The translations under genes were made by a program, and so were the position numbers. From Cladosporium sp. IMV 00045 (taxonomy: Eukaryota; Ascomycota; Dothideomycetes; Cladosporiales; Cladosporiaceae), in NCBI GenBank assembly GCA_001931905.2, contig MSJI02000751.1, positions 1-47,960 of the forward strand: a stretch of 47,960 nt of DNA. Direction: 5' to 3'. Position 1 is the first letter of the stretch. Every line of letters starts with the position of its first letter. Of the stretch, positions 32,209-42,516 are shown piece by piece. The notes beneath the pieces are model-generated. The model did no database searches, was not told where the DNA came from, and saw nothing but the letters and a program-made list of their open reading frames with translations.

Positions 32209-34072
32209 ATGAAGGCGCCAAACGTTTCCGAAATATGGAACGACATCGTACAGTATCGACGCGCCTACTTCCTCACAGCGGTCGCCTCCTTCGGCGGCAT
32301 GCTGTTTGGATGGGACACTGGACTCATCGGCGGCGTCTTGACGATGGACTCTTTCAACAACAGCTTTGGACTCGACAGGGACAGCTCGGAACATGCCAGC
32401 ATTGAGGGCAACATCGTCTCCGTCCTCCAGGCAGGCTGCTTCTTCGGCGCCATGAGCTCGTTCTATCTTGGAGATAAACTCGGCCGCAAGATGTCGCTGC
32501 TCCTCGCCGACATCATCTTCATTATCGGCAGTATTGTCCAAACTACTTGTGCCATGGGCGCTGGTAATGACATGGCTCAGTTGTATGTTGGCAGAGTCAT
32601 CGGTGGATTTGGTGTTGGTCTTACCAGTGCCATTGTCCCGACATATATCGGCGAGAATGCCAACAAGGAGATCCGAGGACGTTGCATCGGCTGCATGCAA
32701 TTGTTTAAGTGAGTCTGACGCCATGCTATTTTTCATAAACCACAGAAACTAACACGGTCAAAAGCGTCACCGGTATTTGCCTCTCCTTCTTCGTCAACTA
32801 CGGCGCCAACGAGAACATGTCCAGCGACAATCCAGCCCAATGGCGCATGCCTTTCGCCCTTCAAATCCTCCCCGGCGCAATTCTCCTCGTCGGCCTCTTC
32901 TTCACCAATGAATCCCCTCGCTGGCTCGTTGAGAAGAACCGCATCGAAGAAGCCCGTAGAGCTCTGGCGACTGTTCGCTCGAAGCCTCTTAACGACCCTG
33001 AGGTCGAACAAGAGCTCGACGATATCGTCAAGGACTTCCAGGGCCACGAGAAGCTCCCTCTCGTGCAGCAGGTCAGGATGACTTTCTCTGATGCCAAGAT
33101 TTTCTACACTTTCTCCATGGCTGTTATTTTGATGTTCTGGCAACAATGGACTGGAACCAACTCGATCAACTACTACGCTCCTCAGATCTTCAAGTCCGTC
33201 GGTCTTAGTGGCGGTTCCGCCGGTCTCTTTGCCACGGGTATCTACGGCATCGTCAAAATCGTCGTGACCGCCATTGGTCTCATGGTCGCCACCGAACAGC
33301 TCGGCCGAAAGTGGTCGCTCATCATCGGTGGCATGGGTCAAGCTTTTGCCATGTTCTACATTGGCATCAACCAGGCCGTCCACCCCGTTGTGGAAGGACA
33401 ACCCCTTGACGGCAATTCTACCTTCGCCATCGTCTGTGTCTATCTTTTCGTGGTCTTCTACTCGTTCGGATGGGGCCCGATTCCTTTCGTGCTCAGTGCA
33501 GAATGCGCGGTAAGTAAACATGGGCAAGAACTGGACACGAAACTATTTCTTACTAATCCACTCATAGCCCAACCATGTCCGTTCCTTGACCATGGCAGCT
33601 GCTCTAATGACCCAATGGCTCTTCAACTTCGTCATTGCTAAGGTAGATCTCATAAACTCAAGCCCACTGGTATAGAAAACAAAACATCGCTAACCCTTCC
33701 GCGCAGCTAACACCAATAATGCTCGATACCATAACCTACGGCACATTCCTCGTCTTCGGCTGCGCATGTCTCACCATGGTCGTGTACGCCATCTTATGCG
33801 TGCCCGAGACCAAGGGCGTACCGCTCGAGTCCATCTCCATGCTGTTCGAAGGCAACATCATCGCCGGCGCCACTCGCGACACCGTCCCGCGCTTCTCGCG
33901 CGCGAAGCACCTCGCGCACAGCGCTACCATCGACCCGAACGAGCATTTCCGGGACGATGAGGAGGATGGCTCTTCGACTCGCAAGGACGGTAGCATGAGC
34001 TCGCATGTGGAGAGGGTCAACCCTGCGGCGAAGAATGCGGCTTATGGCGCGAATGCGTCGGGCGCTGCTTGA
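32209..34072 (+). CDS. MFS sugar transporter, 4 exons
   Basis: A plasma-membrane sugar/H+ symporter-type protein of 561 residues, four exons: 32209-32708, 32765-33509, 33568-33642, 33707-34072. Introns are 56, 58 and 64 nt with GTGAGT, GTAAGT and GTAGAT donors. Features of the MFS sugar-porter family in order: FGWDTGLIGGVLTMDSF in helix 1, DKLGRKMSLLLAD between helices 2 and 3, GRVIGGFGVGLTSAIVPTYI, ESPRWLVEKNR before the central loop, QQWTGTNSINYYAPQIF in helix 7, EQLGRKWSLI, and PETKGVPLESI after helix 12. Joining exon 1 to 2 restores LFNVTGICLSFFVNY. ATG 32209 (MKAPNVSEIW) is used; an in-frame frame extension upstream (from 32113) would add a hydrophobic leader not expected for the family. 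The sugar transported cannot be predicted; quinate or hexoses are possible. Confidence 0.9.
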
Positions 34073-34517
34073 ACTTGCGGGTACGGGAAGTGTTGGTTAG
34101 ATATTAGACTTGATAGACGATTTCACGATGTTATGCTGGTCTTTCTATAGAATTCTATGAAGTGGAGAAGAAATTCCACCATCGGAGATAGGATTACGTT
34201 TTCCATGTTGAATCTATCATCATCAAGTATCCTCATGCCGCCGACAACAATGTTGTTATCAAACCCTCTCGATGGCAGAACATTGATTCTAATACTCTGT
34301 GCGATCGGGTACTAGCACAGCGAGACTAGAGGTGCATCTCTCTATGATGTAGCATAGATTCCAAAGCTACAAGCATGAGGGTACTAGCATAGTGTTCGTT
34401 GGTTACATTCATCAATCGTCCCGCGTCTGGTCTTCGTGGAACCATCCTCGTTCCTCTCGTCCCCACGATATGTCTGAGCGCAACGTATGGAATCAAGCAA
34501 GAGATCCCTCCGTCCTC
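34073..34517. other. Convergent 3' intergenic region
   Basis: 445 bp between the transporter stop and the DUF952 gene stop; AT-rich 3' UTR-like sequence, nothing coding recognised. Confidence 0.4.
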
Positions 34518-34886
34518 TCACCCCTCCAAAATCTCCACCACCGGCACATCCGCCCATTTCTCCCCCTCACGCCTCTTCAACTCCACCACCCTCTCCACAT
34601 TCCCGCTCCCCAACCCTTCTTTGCTATCATGAATGTGCGGGCACGCCTCCCCCAGTTCAGGCGGGTATTCGACGCGGCCATCGATTTTCTCACGGCGCAA
34701 CTTGAGAACCCAGATGCGCTCGGCGTCGGCGAAGAAGAGGCCCGCCGTTATGGGGATTTGCGCCGCGGTCGAGAGGTGGATGAAGCCGTCGGAAGCGTCG
34801 AGGGCGCTCAATGGGAGGGTGCGTGGGAGGGGCGTGGGTGGTGGGGAGGAGAGAATTTTGTACCAGTGGGTGGGGAGGTGGGACAT
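34518..34886 (-). CDS. DUF952 domain protein
   Basis: A 122-residue single-exon protein that matches the small DUF952 family by pattern: it opens with THWYKIL, then ALDASDGFIHLSTAAQIPIT (the family hallmark DGFIHLSTxxQ), FFADAERIWVLKLRREKIDG, the EYPPELGEACPHIHD segment and VERVVELKR near the end. The family is widespread in bacteria and fungi, and its biochemical role is not established to my knowledge. The start ATG at 34886 gives MSHLPTHWYKIL, a normal family N-terminus. A larger plus-strand ORF covers the same DNA but has no family features. The neighbours are two sugar transporters, with no obvious functional link. Confidence 0.78.
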   Translation of the reverse strand: MSHLPTHWYKILSSPPPTPLPRTLPLSALDASDGFIHLSTAAQIPITAGLFFADAERIWVLKLRREKIDGRVEYPPELGEACPHIHDSKEGLGSGNVERVVELKRREGEKWADVPVVEILEG

Positions 34887-36022
34887 GGTTGTGCAAGGTT
34901 GGTGACTTGTTTCCGGTGTTGTTCGTTGGTGGAGGTTTTGGAGGGATGTTTAGCTGCCATGGGATTTTGGAAGTCCTTGGTGGAAACGATTTCCCAGTTG
35001 GCCAATTTGGAGAGGGATTCGTGGGCGGGACCCACCTATTCCACTACCATTCGACCTCAATGTTTACATTCCCAAACGACATCGAAACGATCTTCCTATT
35101 GTTTCTTTGAAATAGCCAAAACACGTCCCTTCGATTGACAGAAGCATGGTACATGAGCAAGTAGATCTCAGGCCGGCGGCGTGCTCACCACGTGTCGGGC
35201 CTGGGCAAACGGAAAATGACCCAAGTCAAGCTAACAGATCGACATGAAAGGACACTTCAAATCCGATGCCTCTGAATCTGAGAAAGCTGGAAATGACATC
35301 GGCGGCTTGATATCTCGTGGGCCAATCTTTGCCCTCGAAGGCTGCGAACCTCATTCACCAAGCTTTTTCAAGCTGAGGCTAAATTGCTTGCAAAGGCATG
35401 GCCTGCAGGAAGAATCTACAATTAGATAGTCGTCGAACGAGGATGCCGTCAGAAGCGAGCCCTAATAAAAGGATGCCGATGCATGCGATCATTACAAGAG
35501 ACTCTCAACAGAGCCAGCTTCAACCGGGTTACTTTGAACGAACATGTAACGTAAGATGGTCGCGTGGAAGGTATCTACTGAAGATCCATCCACCTCTCCA
35601 CGAATACATGTCCAAAGTCTCGCCCACCCGCCTCGCACCACCCCCGCACGCCTTTCCAACCTTATCCCCAGTGTCTAATCATTCTTCAACCGCATACCAC
35701 TCGCTGAAGGCGAGGCTCGGTAGGTGGCGTTTTGCGGGAGACTGAGACAGGAACCCCGGCGGCTCTCTCTTGCCGCATCATTGGCCCATGATTGGCATGG
35801 ACGCTTGTCATCTTCGTCATGCAGAGGGTTTACTCGATAGAGGTATCCGTCTCATGCTGTTTGTACCCTTTTCGTCTCTTTCTCTAGACATCTCTAATAT
35901 ACCCGTGGTCTTGCACGTTTGAAAGAATCATTGAACCAAGAGAGAAAACAACACTCAGTACTCGTCAGATCTTTACTTGACACCACTGACCATAATCCGA
36001 ACCGCTGGCTACGACTTCCATC
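34887..36022. promoter_or_regulatory. Divergent intergenic region upstream of the microexon transporter
   Basis: 1136 bp between the DUF952 gene and the second transporter. No coding sequence was recognised. A CT-rich stretch with tctctttctctagacatctc (about 35874-35893) lies some 130 bp upstream of the transporter ATG and could be the core promoter/transcription start area. Confidence 0.35.
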
Positions 36023-39000
36023 ATGAAGAAGTTCTACGGACTGACGGGCACGAAGCTCAACATCGCCGTAGCAGTGATTGCGGGCATCGATTTCGCGCTT
36101 TTTGGTTACGACCAGGTGAGGCTTGTGATAACGATCTCGCGCGATCAACGACTGACGTGAAATTAGGTCGTACTCGGCGGTCTCCTCACGCTGGAATCCT
36201 TCCTGAGATACTTTCCCGACATTGATACGGTCAATCCTCCACCAGGAGTCACGGGGCCGCAGGCTTCGACTTATCAGGGAATTACTGTTGGCGGTGAGTT
36301 CTTGGTCGTTCAATGGCAGAATGTAGTAAGCTTGAGAAGCGAATGATGCTGATTTTGGATGCAGGTTATACGCTTGGATGCTTTGTAGGTCTTCTGACTT
36401 GCCATTATCCACCTGAATTTCAACAATGATCGAGCTTTTTGCTTTCCCATCCTCACGGAGCCGCCCTTCTCCTTTGATGGCTAACGAGAATGGCCCTTTC
36501 TTGCACTGCTAACACATGATCTGACATAGTTTGGCGCGGTAGCCACGATATGGCTTGGTGAGTCCAACATCTAAATCAGCGATGTTTATGCGATAGCTGT
36601 TTTGACTTTCTTAGGCAATATGCTCGGCCGTAAGAAGACGATTTTCGTCGGAAGCTGCATCATGGTCGTCGGTGCGGCAATTCAAGCTGCGTCGTTCGGC
36701 TTGGGTCAACTTATCGCATCTAGATTCATCACTGGCTTCGGAAATGGTGAGAAAGATCCTGTCGCTACGGCACATATAGTGCTGACACCTTTGTCCAAAG
36801 GCATGAATACTTCGACTGTTCCAACCTGGCAATCTGAGACCTCCAAGTCCCATCGACGCGGACAGATGGTCATGATTGAAGGAACACTGATCGTGTTTGG
36901 TAAGAAAGTCTTATTCCGCAAGCTCGTTCGGGGCTGACGAATCATTCAGGTGTCATGTTGTCGTACTGGATCGATCTAGGTTTCTCTTTCCTGGAGCCTT
37001 CGAGTATCGCTTGGCGTTTTCCGATCGCCTTTCAAATTGTTCTTGCCTTGATCATTGTTGTCGTCATCCCTGGCCTACCAGAATCTCCTCGCTGGTAAGT
37101 TTCCCGCTCTCAGTGGTGTTTTCAGTCTTCGGAGGCGAGGGAGGTGAGGGTACTACCCTCACGTACACGGAGAGCGTTGTTGCCAATTCAAGGGCTCTCG
37201 ACGGGGCATATGGCTTTCGAGGGTGAGAGAGGCGATAGCACTCCCATATCAAGTACGGAGAGCGTTATTGATAGCTCAAGCGCTCTCAATGGCGTATCAA
37301 GGTAGACGGTGGTAGTACCCTCTCACAGCATCGCAAGTGTCACTTGCATTTCCGCTTCAGTCTGACGTCCACACTCACTCTTGTGGCACCGTTGCAGCTG
37401 TTGCCGTCCGTCCGGTCCAGTTTACTAACACCGGGCTACAGGCTTATTCTCAAAGGCCGCGAGCAAGAAGCTCTGGAAGTCCTCTGTGCCCTCTCAGATC
37501 TATCTGAAGACGACCCAAAAATCCAGAGCGAGTTCAATGCTGTCAAAGACACTGTCTTCGAGATGGCTCAGGGACGCTTCAGAGATTGCTTTGCTACCAA
37601 CAAGAACAGGAACTTGCACAGGACGATTCTTGCATACGTCAATCAGATGTTTCAACAGGTATGTACTCCAGCTTAAGACGGAATAAGGGAACGAATACCA
37701 TAGCTCATTTACTAACATTGTTGCCTGATAGATCTCCGGTACCGACCAATAATCCTATCCGCTCAATACATAGCCTCACGTATACTTGCTGACCACTCGT
37801 CTCAGGCATTAACATTGTCACATACTACGCAGCAACAATCTTTGAGAATAGCATTGGCCTCTCCAGCTTCTTGAGCCGCCTTCTCGCCGCATGCAACGGC
37901 ACGGAATACTTCCTCGCATCTTTCATCGCCATCTTCACCATCGAGAAGTTTGGAAGACGAAAGTTGATGTTGTTCGGTGCTTCAGGACAATCAGTGAGTC
38001 TTTCGATTCTCTAGTGAAGATTCCTGGGTGATTGCTAACAACAGTCAGGCGTCGATGTGTGTCTTAGCCGGAGCCACTTCTAACGTCAGCACCGGCACCG
38101 GTATCCTGGCTGCGGTTTTCTTGTTTGTGTTCAACACATTCTTCGCTATTGGATGGCTTGGGATGACATGGTATGTATCAATTTTGTTGTACTCGCAGAG
38201 ACAAATGACTGACTTGACCTTCGCAGGCTCTATCCTGGTAATGCAGATGCCTGTCCAAACGACAGATCACCGAATGTCGCTAATGTGTTGTAGCTGAGAT
38301 CACGCCCTTGTCGATTCGTGCTCCGGCGAATGCTATCAGTACAACGGGAAATTGGTGAGTCTCTTTCGCAGAAGCATAGCTCTCAATGGTGATCAAGAAC
38401 TGACAAAATTGCAGGATCTGGTACGACCACACGATGGAGATACTGTGAAGAAAATGGAGATTTAGCTAACTCAATTGCAGGAACTTCATGGTCGTAATGA
38501 TTAGGTAGAGTTGACCCGCGACACTGCAAGGTACTCTGCTATTCTTTCTAACATGCATCGCAGTCCCGTCGCATTTGCGAACATCAAATACAAGGTCAGT
38601 ATTTCCCACAGACAAAGCCAAAGAGAGTCGCTGACATCGAAGCGTACAGACCTACATCGTGCGTACACCAGACAAGACGAATGGCAGCAGCCCCAGAACT
38701 CCAGAACCTCATCAACTAACATTCACATTCAGATCTTCGCCGTCATCAACGCCTTCATCGTTCCCATCGTCTACTTCTTCTACGTGAGCAGTTCACCCCC
38801 TCATCACCCATCAAAGCATCCCCATCACTAATCAAGTCTTCCGCTCGTACAGCCCGAAACAGCCGGTCGCTCCCTCGAAGAAATGGACGAGATCTTCCAT
38901 CACGTCTCCGGGTTCAAAGGCGCCTTCACCGTCGTCAAAGTCGCTCGCGAAATGCCCCGACGCTACGGCAAACACGGCGAGCTACTCATCAACTACAACG

Positions 39001-39131
39001 AGACGGACGAGGCGAGGCAGGTTGGCGAGCGTAGGAGGAGTTCCGTCACGGCGCAGGCGATTGCTGCCCGGAAGGATAGCTCGGGCGAGGGTGAGAAGGT
39101 GGAGGATGTTGAGATGGGTCGTGGAGCGTAG
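36023..39131 (+). CDS. MFS sugar transporter split into 19 exons, several of them microexons
   Basis: A hexose-type MFS porter, about 549 residues. Exons read by eye: 36023-36115, 36167-36293, 36365-36384, 36530-36557, 36615-36746, 36801-36899, 36950-37094, 37442-37658, 37732-37738, 37806-37993, 38049-38170, 38227-38237, 38294-38354, 38415-38420, 38481-38504, 38564-38594, 38650-38658, 38733-38783, 38853-39131. These sum to 1650 nt. All introns are GT..AG. Family motifs appear only through these joins: GYDQ/VVLGGLLT, GYTLGCF/FGAVATIWLG/NMLGRKKT, LPESPRW/LILKGRE, FQQ/ISG/INIVTYYA, WLGMTW/LYP/AEITPLSIRA, TTGNW/IW/NFMVVMI/SPVAFANIKYK/TYI/IFAVINAF, FFY/PETAGRSLEEMD. Exons 9, 12, 14 and 17 are 7, 11, 6 and 9 nt. 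The tail is hydrophilic (RRRSSVTAQ). The alternative, a decaying pseudogene, is less likely because every motif is restored. The sugar is unknown. Confidence 0.85.
37146..37336. repeat. Diverged duplication of palindromic units inside intron 7 of the transporter
   Basis: Within the 347-nt intron (37095-37441), two related units of about 80-90 bp lie side by side, near 37135-37215 and 37220-37310. Both carry cggagagcgtt followed about 15 nt later by an inverted gctctc. In the second copy the arms GAGAGCG (37258-37264) and CGCTCTC (37281-37287) are perfect. The first begins with a perfect 7-bp palindrome GAGGGTA-c-TACCCTC (37146-37160), and a similar ggtagtaccctctcac closes the second unit near 37311-37326. 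The other introns of this gene are 50-145 nt, so the duplication explains the extra length. Confidence 0.6.
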
Positions 39132-39150
39132 GGTTAGGGTTGGGGTTGGA
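39129..39150 (+). repeat. Short telomere-like TTAGGG run directly after a stop codon
   Basis: The sequence around the transporter stop reads tagggttagggttggggttgg. It holds two adjacent TAGGGT units matching the fungal telomere hexamer TTAGGG plus a third degenerate unit. It overlaps the stop codon and start of the 3' UTR. It may be chance in a G-rich tail. Confidence 0.4.
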
Positions 39151-41250
39151 TTGGGAGATTGAATGAATGAGTGTGGAGTTTTTGCGAGTTCATGACAGAA
39201 TGATATTGGATGTGGTTGGTTTGAGGATCTTTCAGCCAATCTTTGAGGCATTCAACAGATTCTACATTCATTTCGTCCGTTATGCATGACGATATTGGCG
39301 AATTCTCGCTGACGAAGCCATTACCTCAAAACCACGTAACGACATCTCGACATTACATCCGGTCAGATGCCCATCGATCACGAGCAAAACCCTATTGATA
39401 AGCACAAACCCTTAGATTTTCAACTGCATAACACCGACATCCATCCACATACCCATCCCTAAAGATCGTGAGGCATCATATCAAAAAGTCCTACCGGCAT
39501 GAACCCGCCAGCGTCCAACTCCCTTTCACATGTCAACAACCCATCTGTATGCCCACCAAGACGCGTTGAACAAAAGTCAAAGCAGACAAAAGCTGCAAGC
39601 CTCGCAATCGCAATCTCAACACACACGCGATCGATCAATCCGGTACGGATGAGATTCGATCGTCGAAGAAAAATTGCAGTCTCACCGGCAGCATGTACCA
39701 TGCAGGCCGCAAATGATGCAGAAAGAGAACACAGACCTCAGCTGATACCGCGTGACGGTTCAATCGATGCCGACTCTCAACAATGCAAATCTGGTATCCC
39801 CCTCTCTCGATAATCCACCAAAGAGACACCGGAAAGAAAATACCGCATCTAGCCTTTCTTCCACGTGCACGGCGTAAGTCAGAAGTAAAGTGAGGCGTGA
39901 AGTGTTCGAGATCGGTATATCAAACAAACACAAGAAAAGAGCCGACCTCCGATCAATAGGACAGTACATACCGTACCGTGGTCCGGTATCATACCATACC
40001 AAACCAGACTCTTCCACCAACTGCCGCATCACTTGGCAGGCAGCCACCGCCCAGCAAGATAGTAGTAACTATTATGTGAGCGCATAGCCCCAAAAAACAT
40101 CGGGGAAGGATCCCCGACGAAACCCACCCAACTGGCAACACACCGATCCTCCAAGCACATCTGGAACCGGAAACAAAATACACTACCAACCACCGCGTAC
40201 CACCCAAGCAGAATTCTTCGACACACCCACAGAAACCAGAAACACCAACGTACACGACTCATGCCAATAAGCCCCCCGAACAAGGATCCTCCTAGTAGTC
40301 GTGCCTTGCAGTCGAAGCGTGCATGCGTGGGCAGCAGCAGCGGCGCCGCAGCGTGGGCTGGGTGAAAAAAACCGGGTCGTGTTCGTCTAACTGGTGGGGC
40401 GAATTCACGTCTCGAGGCCAAGTCCTACTCGCTGCGCGCGCGGGCGGAGTGGCACGTGTGCGTTTTGCATATTGTTTACCTTTCGCAACTGCAACCTGCA
40501 AGTGCGGCCGTTGGAGGGAGCAGCAGCAGCAGAGTGGCTTGGTTGTTGCGTGTGGGAAGTGCGAGATTGATTGCGGCGGCGCGCTGCCGGCGCTGGCGAC
40601 TACTGTGCTGTGAATCCTTCGGGGAGGGCGGTTGGCGGTTTTCGGCGGGTCAGCTGAGTATGTGTTATTGTTGTTGCGATCGCTACTTCCACTATTGACT
40701 ATGGGGCGATCGGAGGTTGGTATGCGTTTTGATTTTTAAGCCAGCTGAATGCCATGGTACGCGGTAGGTCGATGCATGCAGTTGAGGCGGCTTGTGTATG
40801 GAATTGGTGATTGCTGCCGCGATGATGGTCCCTTCTTGTTTCACTATTTTGTCAGAAGGGAGAGGTTTCGGGCCTATGGAGGTGTCGCAAGGCAGAACGG
40901 CAACGACGGCTATCAGGGGAAATCGTGGTCGCAGAACCATCACATTTCCTCCCATCGATTGATGAATGGAGCGCGATCGTATGGACGTTCCTAACCATCG
41001 AAGTCGTGGACACGATCACCAACCCTAGCTGATCGTCTTTGATTGTATGAATGTATTGGAGGAGCTTAGAGAGGGCTCCGACCGTCAGAGCATAACCCCA
41101 TTTCGAAGTTTGACACCAGTACAGTACAGTAGCTTGCTAGAGTAGTTCCATCCGCGCTTCGTAAGACCAGAAAGACGATCAATCAGGGCCAAGTTGAGCG
41201 ACCAATCGCCGCGTTCAACCCGACCGACCGCTGGCGGCATAGCAACAAGC

Positions 41251-41267
41251 ACGACCGACCGACCGAC
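41251..41267. repeat. (CCGA)n tetranucleotide repeat
   Basis: A run of about four CGAC/CCGA units. A shorter run lies just before it at about 41218-41230, and a third at about 41758-41773, making three islands of the same tetramer within 560 bp. Confidence 0.8.
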
Positions 41268-42456
41268 GAAAAGGAAGAAAGTCGGTGAGAGTTCGCATTC
41301 TCCTCCCATCCATCAAGCCGTGCGTGCAGTAGTGCCCAAACGCTCCGGTCTAGAACTGTCAGTCAGCAGTGAAAGCCAAAGAGATTTCCGGTTACGATGG
41401 TACGATTGCCAGGCAGAGCTGAAAACGCAAGGCCCAACTGGGCAGCAGTAGCAGTATAACTGACTCGCAACAGGCAGAGGGCATCGAGACCCTTTGGGCT
41501 CCAGTAAAAAACCCATGCAAAACCAAGGCAGAGCGCAGGTCCTTTTTGCGTGCAAGATCCGCACGAGGCACGTGATGGACTGACGATTACTCTTGCTCCA
41601 ATCTAGATGGTCCTGCCGTGGATTCTGTAGTCGTAGCCCCCAATCTATACGCGCATTCGGCATTGAAACAAACAACAAGGCCGGCCATGGCAAGGGTTGC
41701 GTTGCTAGGGCTCCCCGTTCCGACAGACAGACAATGCTTGCAAGTCCACGTTTGCATCCGACCGACCGACCGAATTGCCCCCCCTTGCCACTTCCTCACA
41801 GCCCCCCCTGCTCGACCAGGGTCGGGCAAGTCGACATGGGCTTTGTTCGTCCTGTAGGAAGAGATACCATGTCGCAGCGCGGCGGCGGCAGGGTGTGAAG
41901 ACGGATTCAACGGCTTTCGGGGTCGACCCAGGTTTCGGCACCTGCAAGTCACACGCTTCACGAAACAATAAAGTTAATTTTCCGTTGAAAGAATCCTCGA
42001 GGTTCTCCGCGAAAAATGCTGGCTAGGATTGCTGGTGCTAGCAAGGGGGTGGGAAGAGAAGAGAGACCGTTGGATGTGGATGGGCGGTTGCGCGGTTGCA
42101 ACGAACGCGGAACGCAATTCCGCGAGGTTTCCCGCTGCTGCGTATCACGAAAGACGTGTCACGTGCTCTTCTGTGTAGAACGAGGCTTTGATCGCGTGCC
42201 AACGATATTCTTTCGTATTTGATATCAGGGTGGTGTTGTGGGAATGCCAAAGACTCTCTCACGATTCTGGGAAAGCGATGTCAACGTGTCGCCCCAAAAG
42301 CGACAGCAGCATCAACAAACAAAAGCCATGCCATGATGCAAAACCCACTCCCACACCAATGCCCAATCCCAACCTAGATTTCCCCCCTGCTCGCACAACA
42401 AGGCAGCCACGAGGGGGCGCAATAAACAAAGCAGAACATGCAAAAACGCAGCAAGG

Positions 42457-42516
42457 GCATGCATGCATGCATACACAAGACACGAAAGGCGCAACGTCCA
42501 TCATCATCATCATCAT
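42457..42516. repeat. Adjacent simple repeats (GCAT)4 and (CAT)6
   Basis: Two microsatellites 26 bp apart: GCAT x4 at 42457-42472, which is self-complementary, and CAT x6 at 42499-42516. Non-coding context; likely length-polymorphic. Confidence 0.85.

Noticed and set aside
34392..35138. 248-residue plus-strand ORF over the DUF952 gene
   Set aside because: It has no family features and is low complexity. The minus-strand frame has the DUF952 hallmark DGFIHLST.
36023..39131. Treating the second sugar transporter as a frameshifted pseudogene
   Set aside because: Apparent frame breaks coincide with canonical splice sites and branch-like motifs, and all family motifs are restored by microexons. 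Random decay would not leave this pattern.
27000..39131. A secondary-metabolite biosynthetic cluster
   Set aside because: No polyketide synthase, peptide synthetase, terpene cyclase or similar core enzyme is present.
39989..40421. 88- to 130-residue minus-strand ORFs near 40 kb
   Set aside because: They have no motif and overlap in several frames; they look like chance open frames in GC-rich non-coding DNA.
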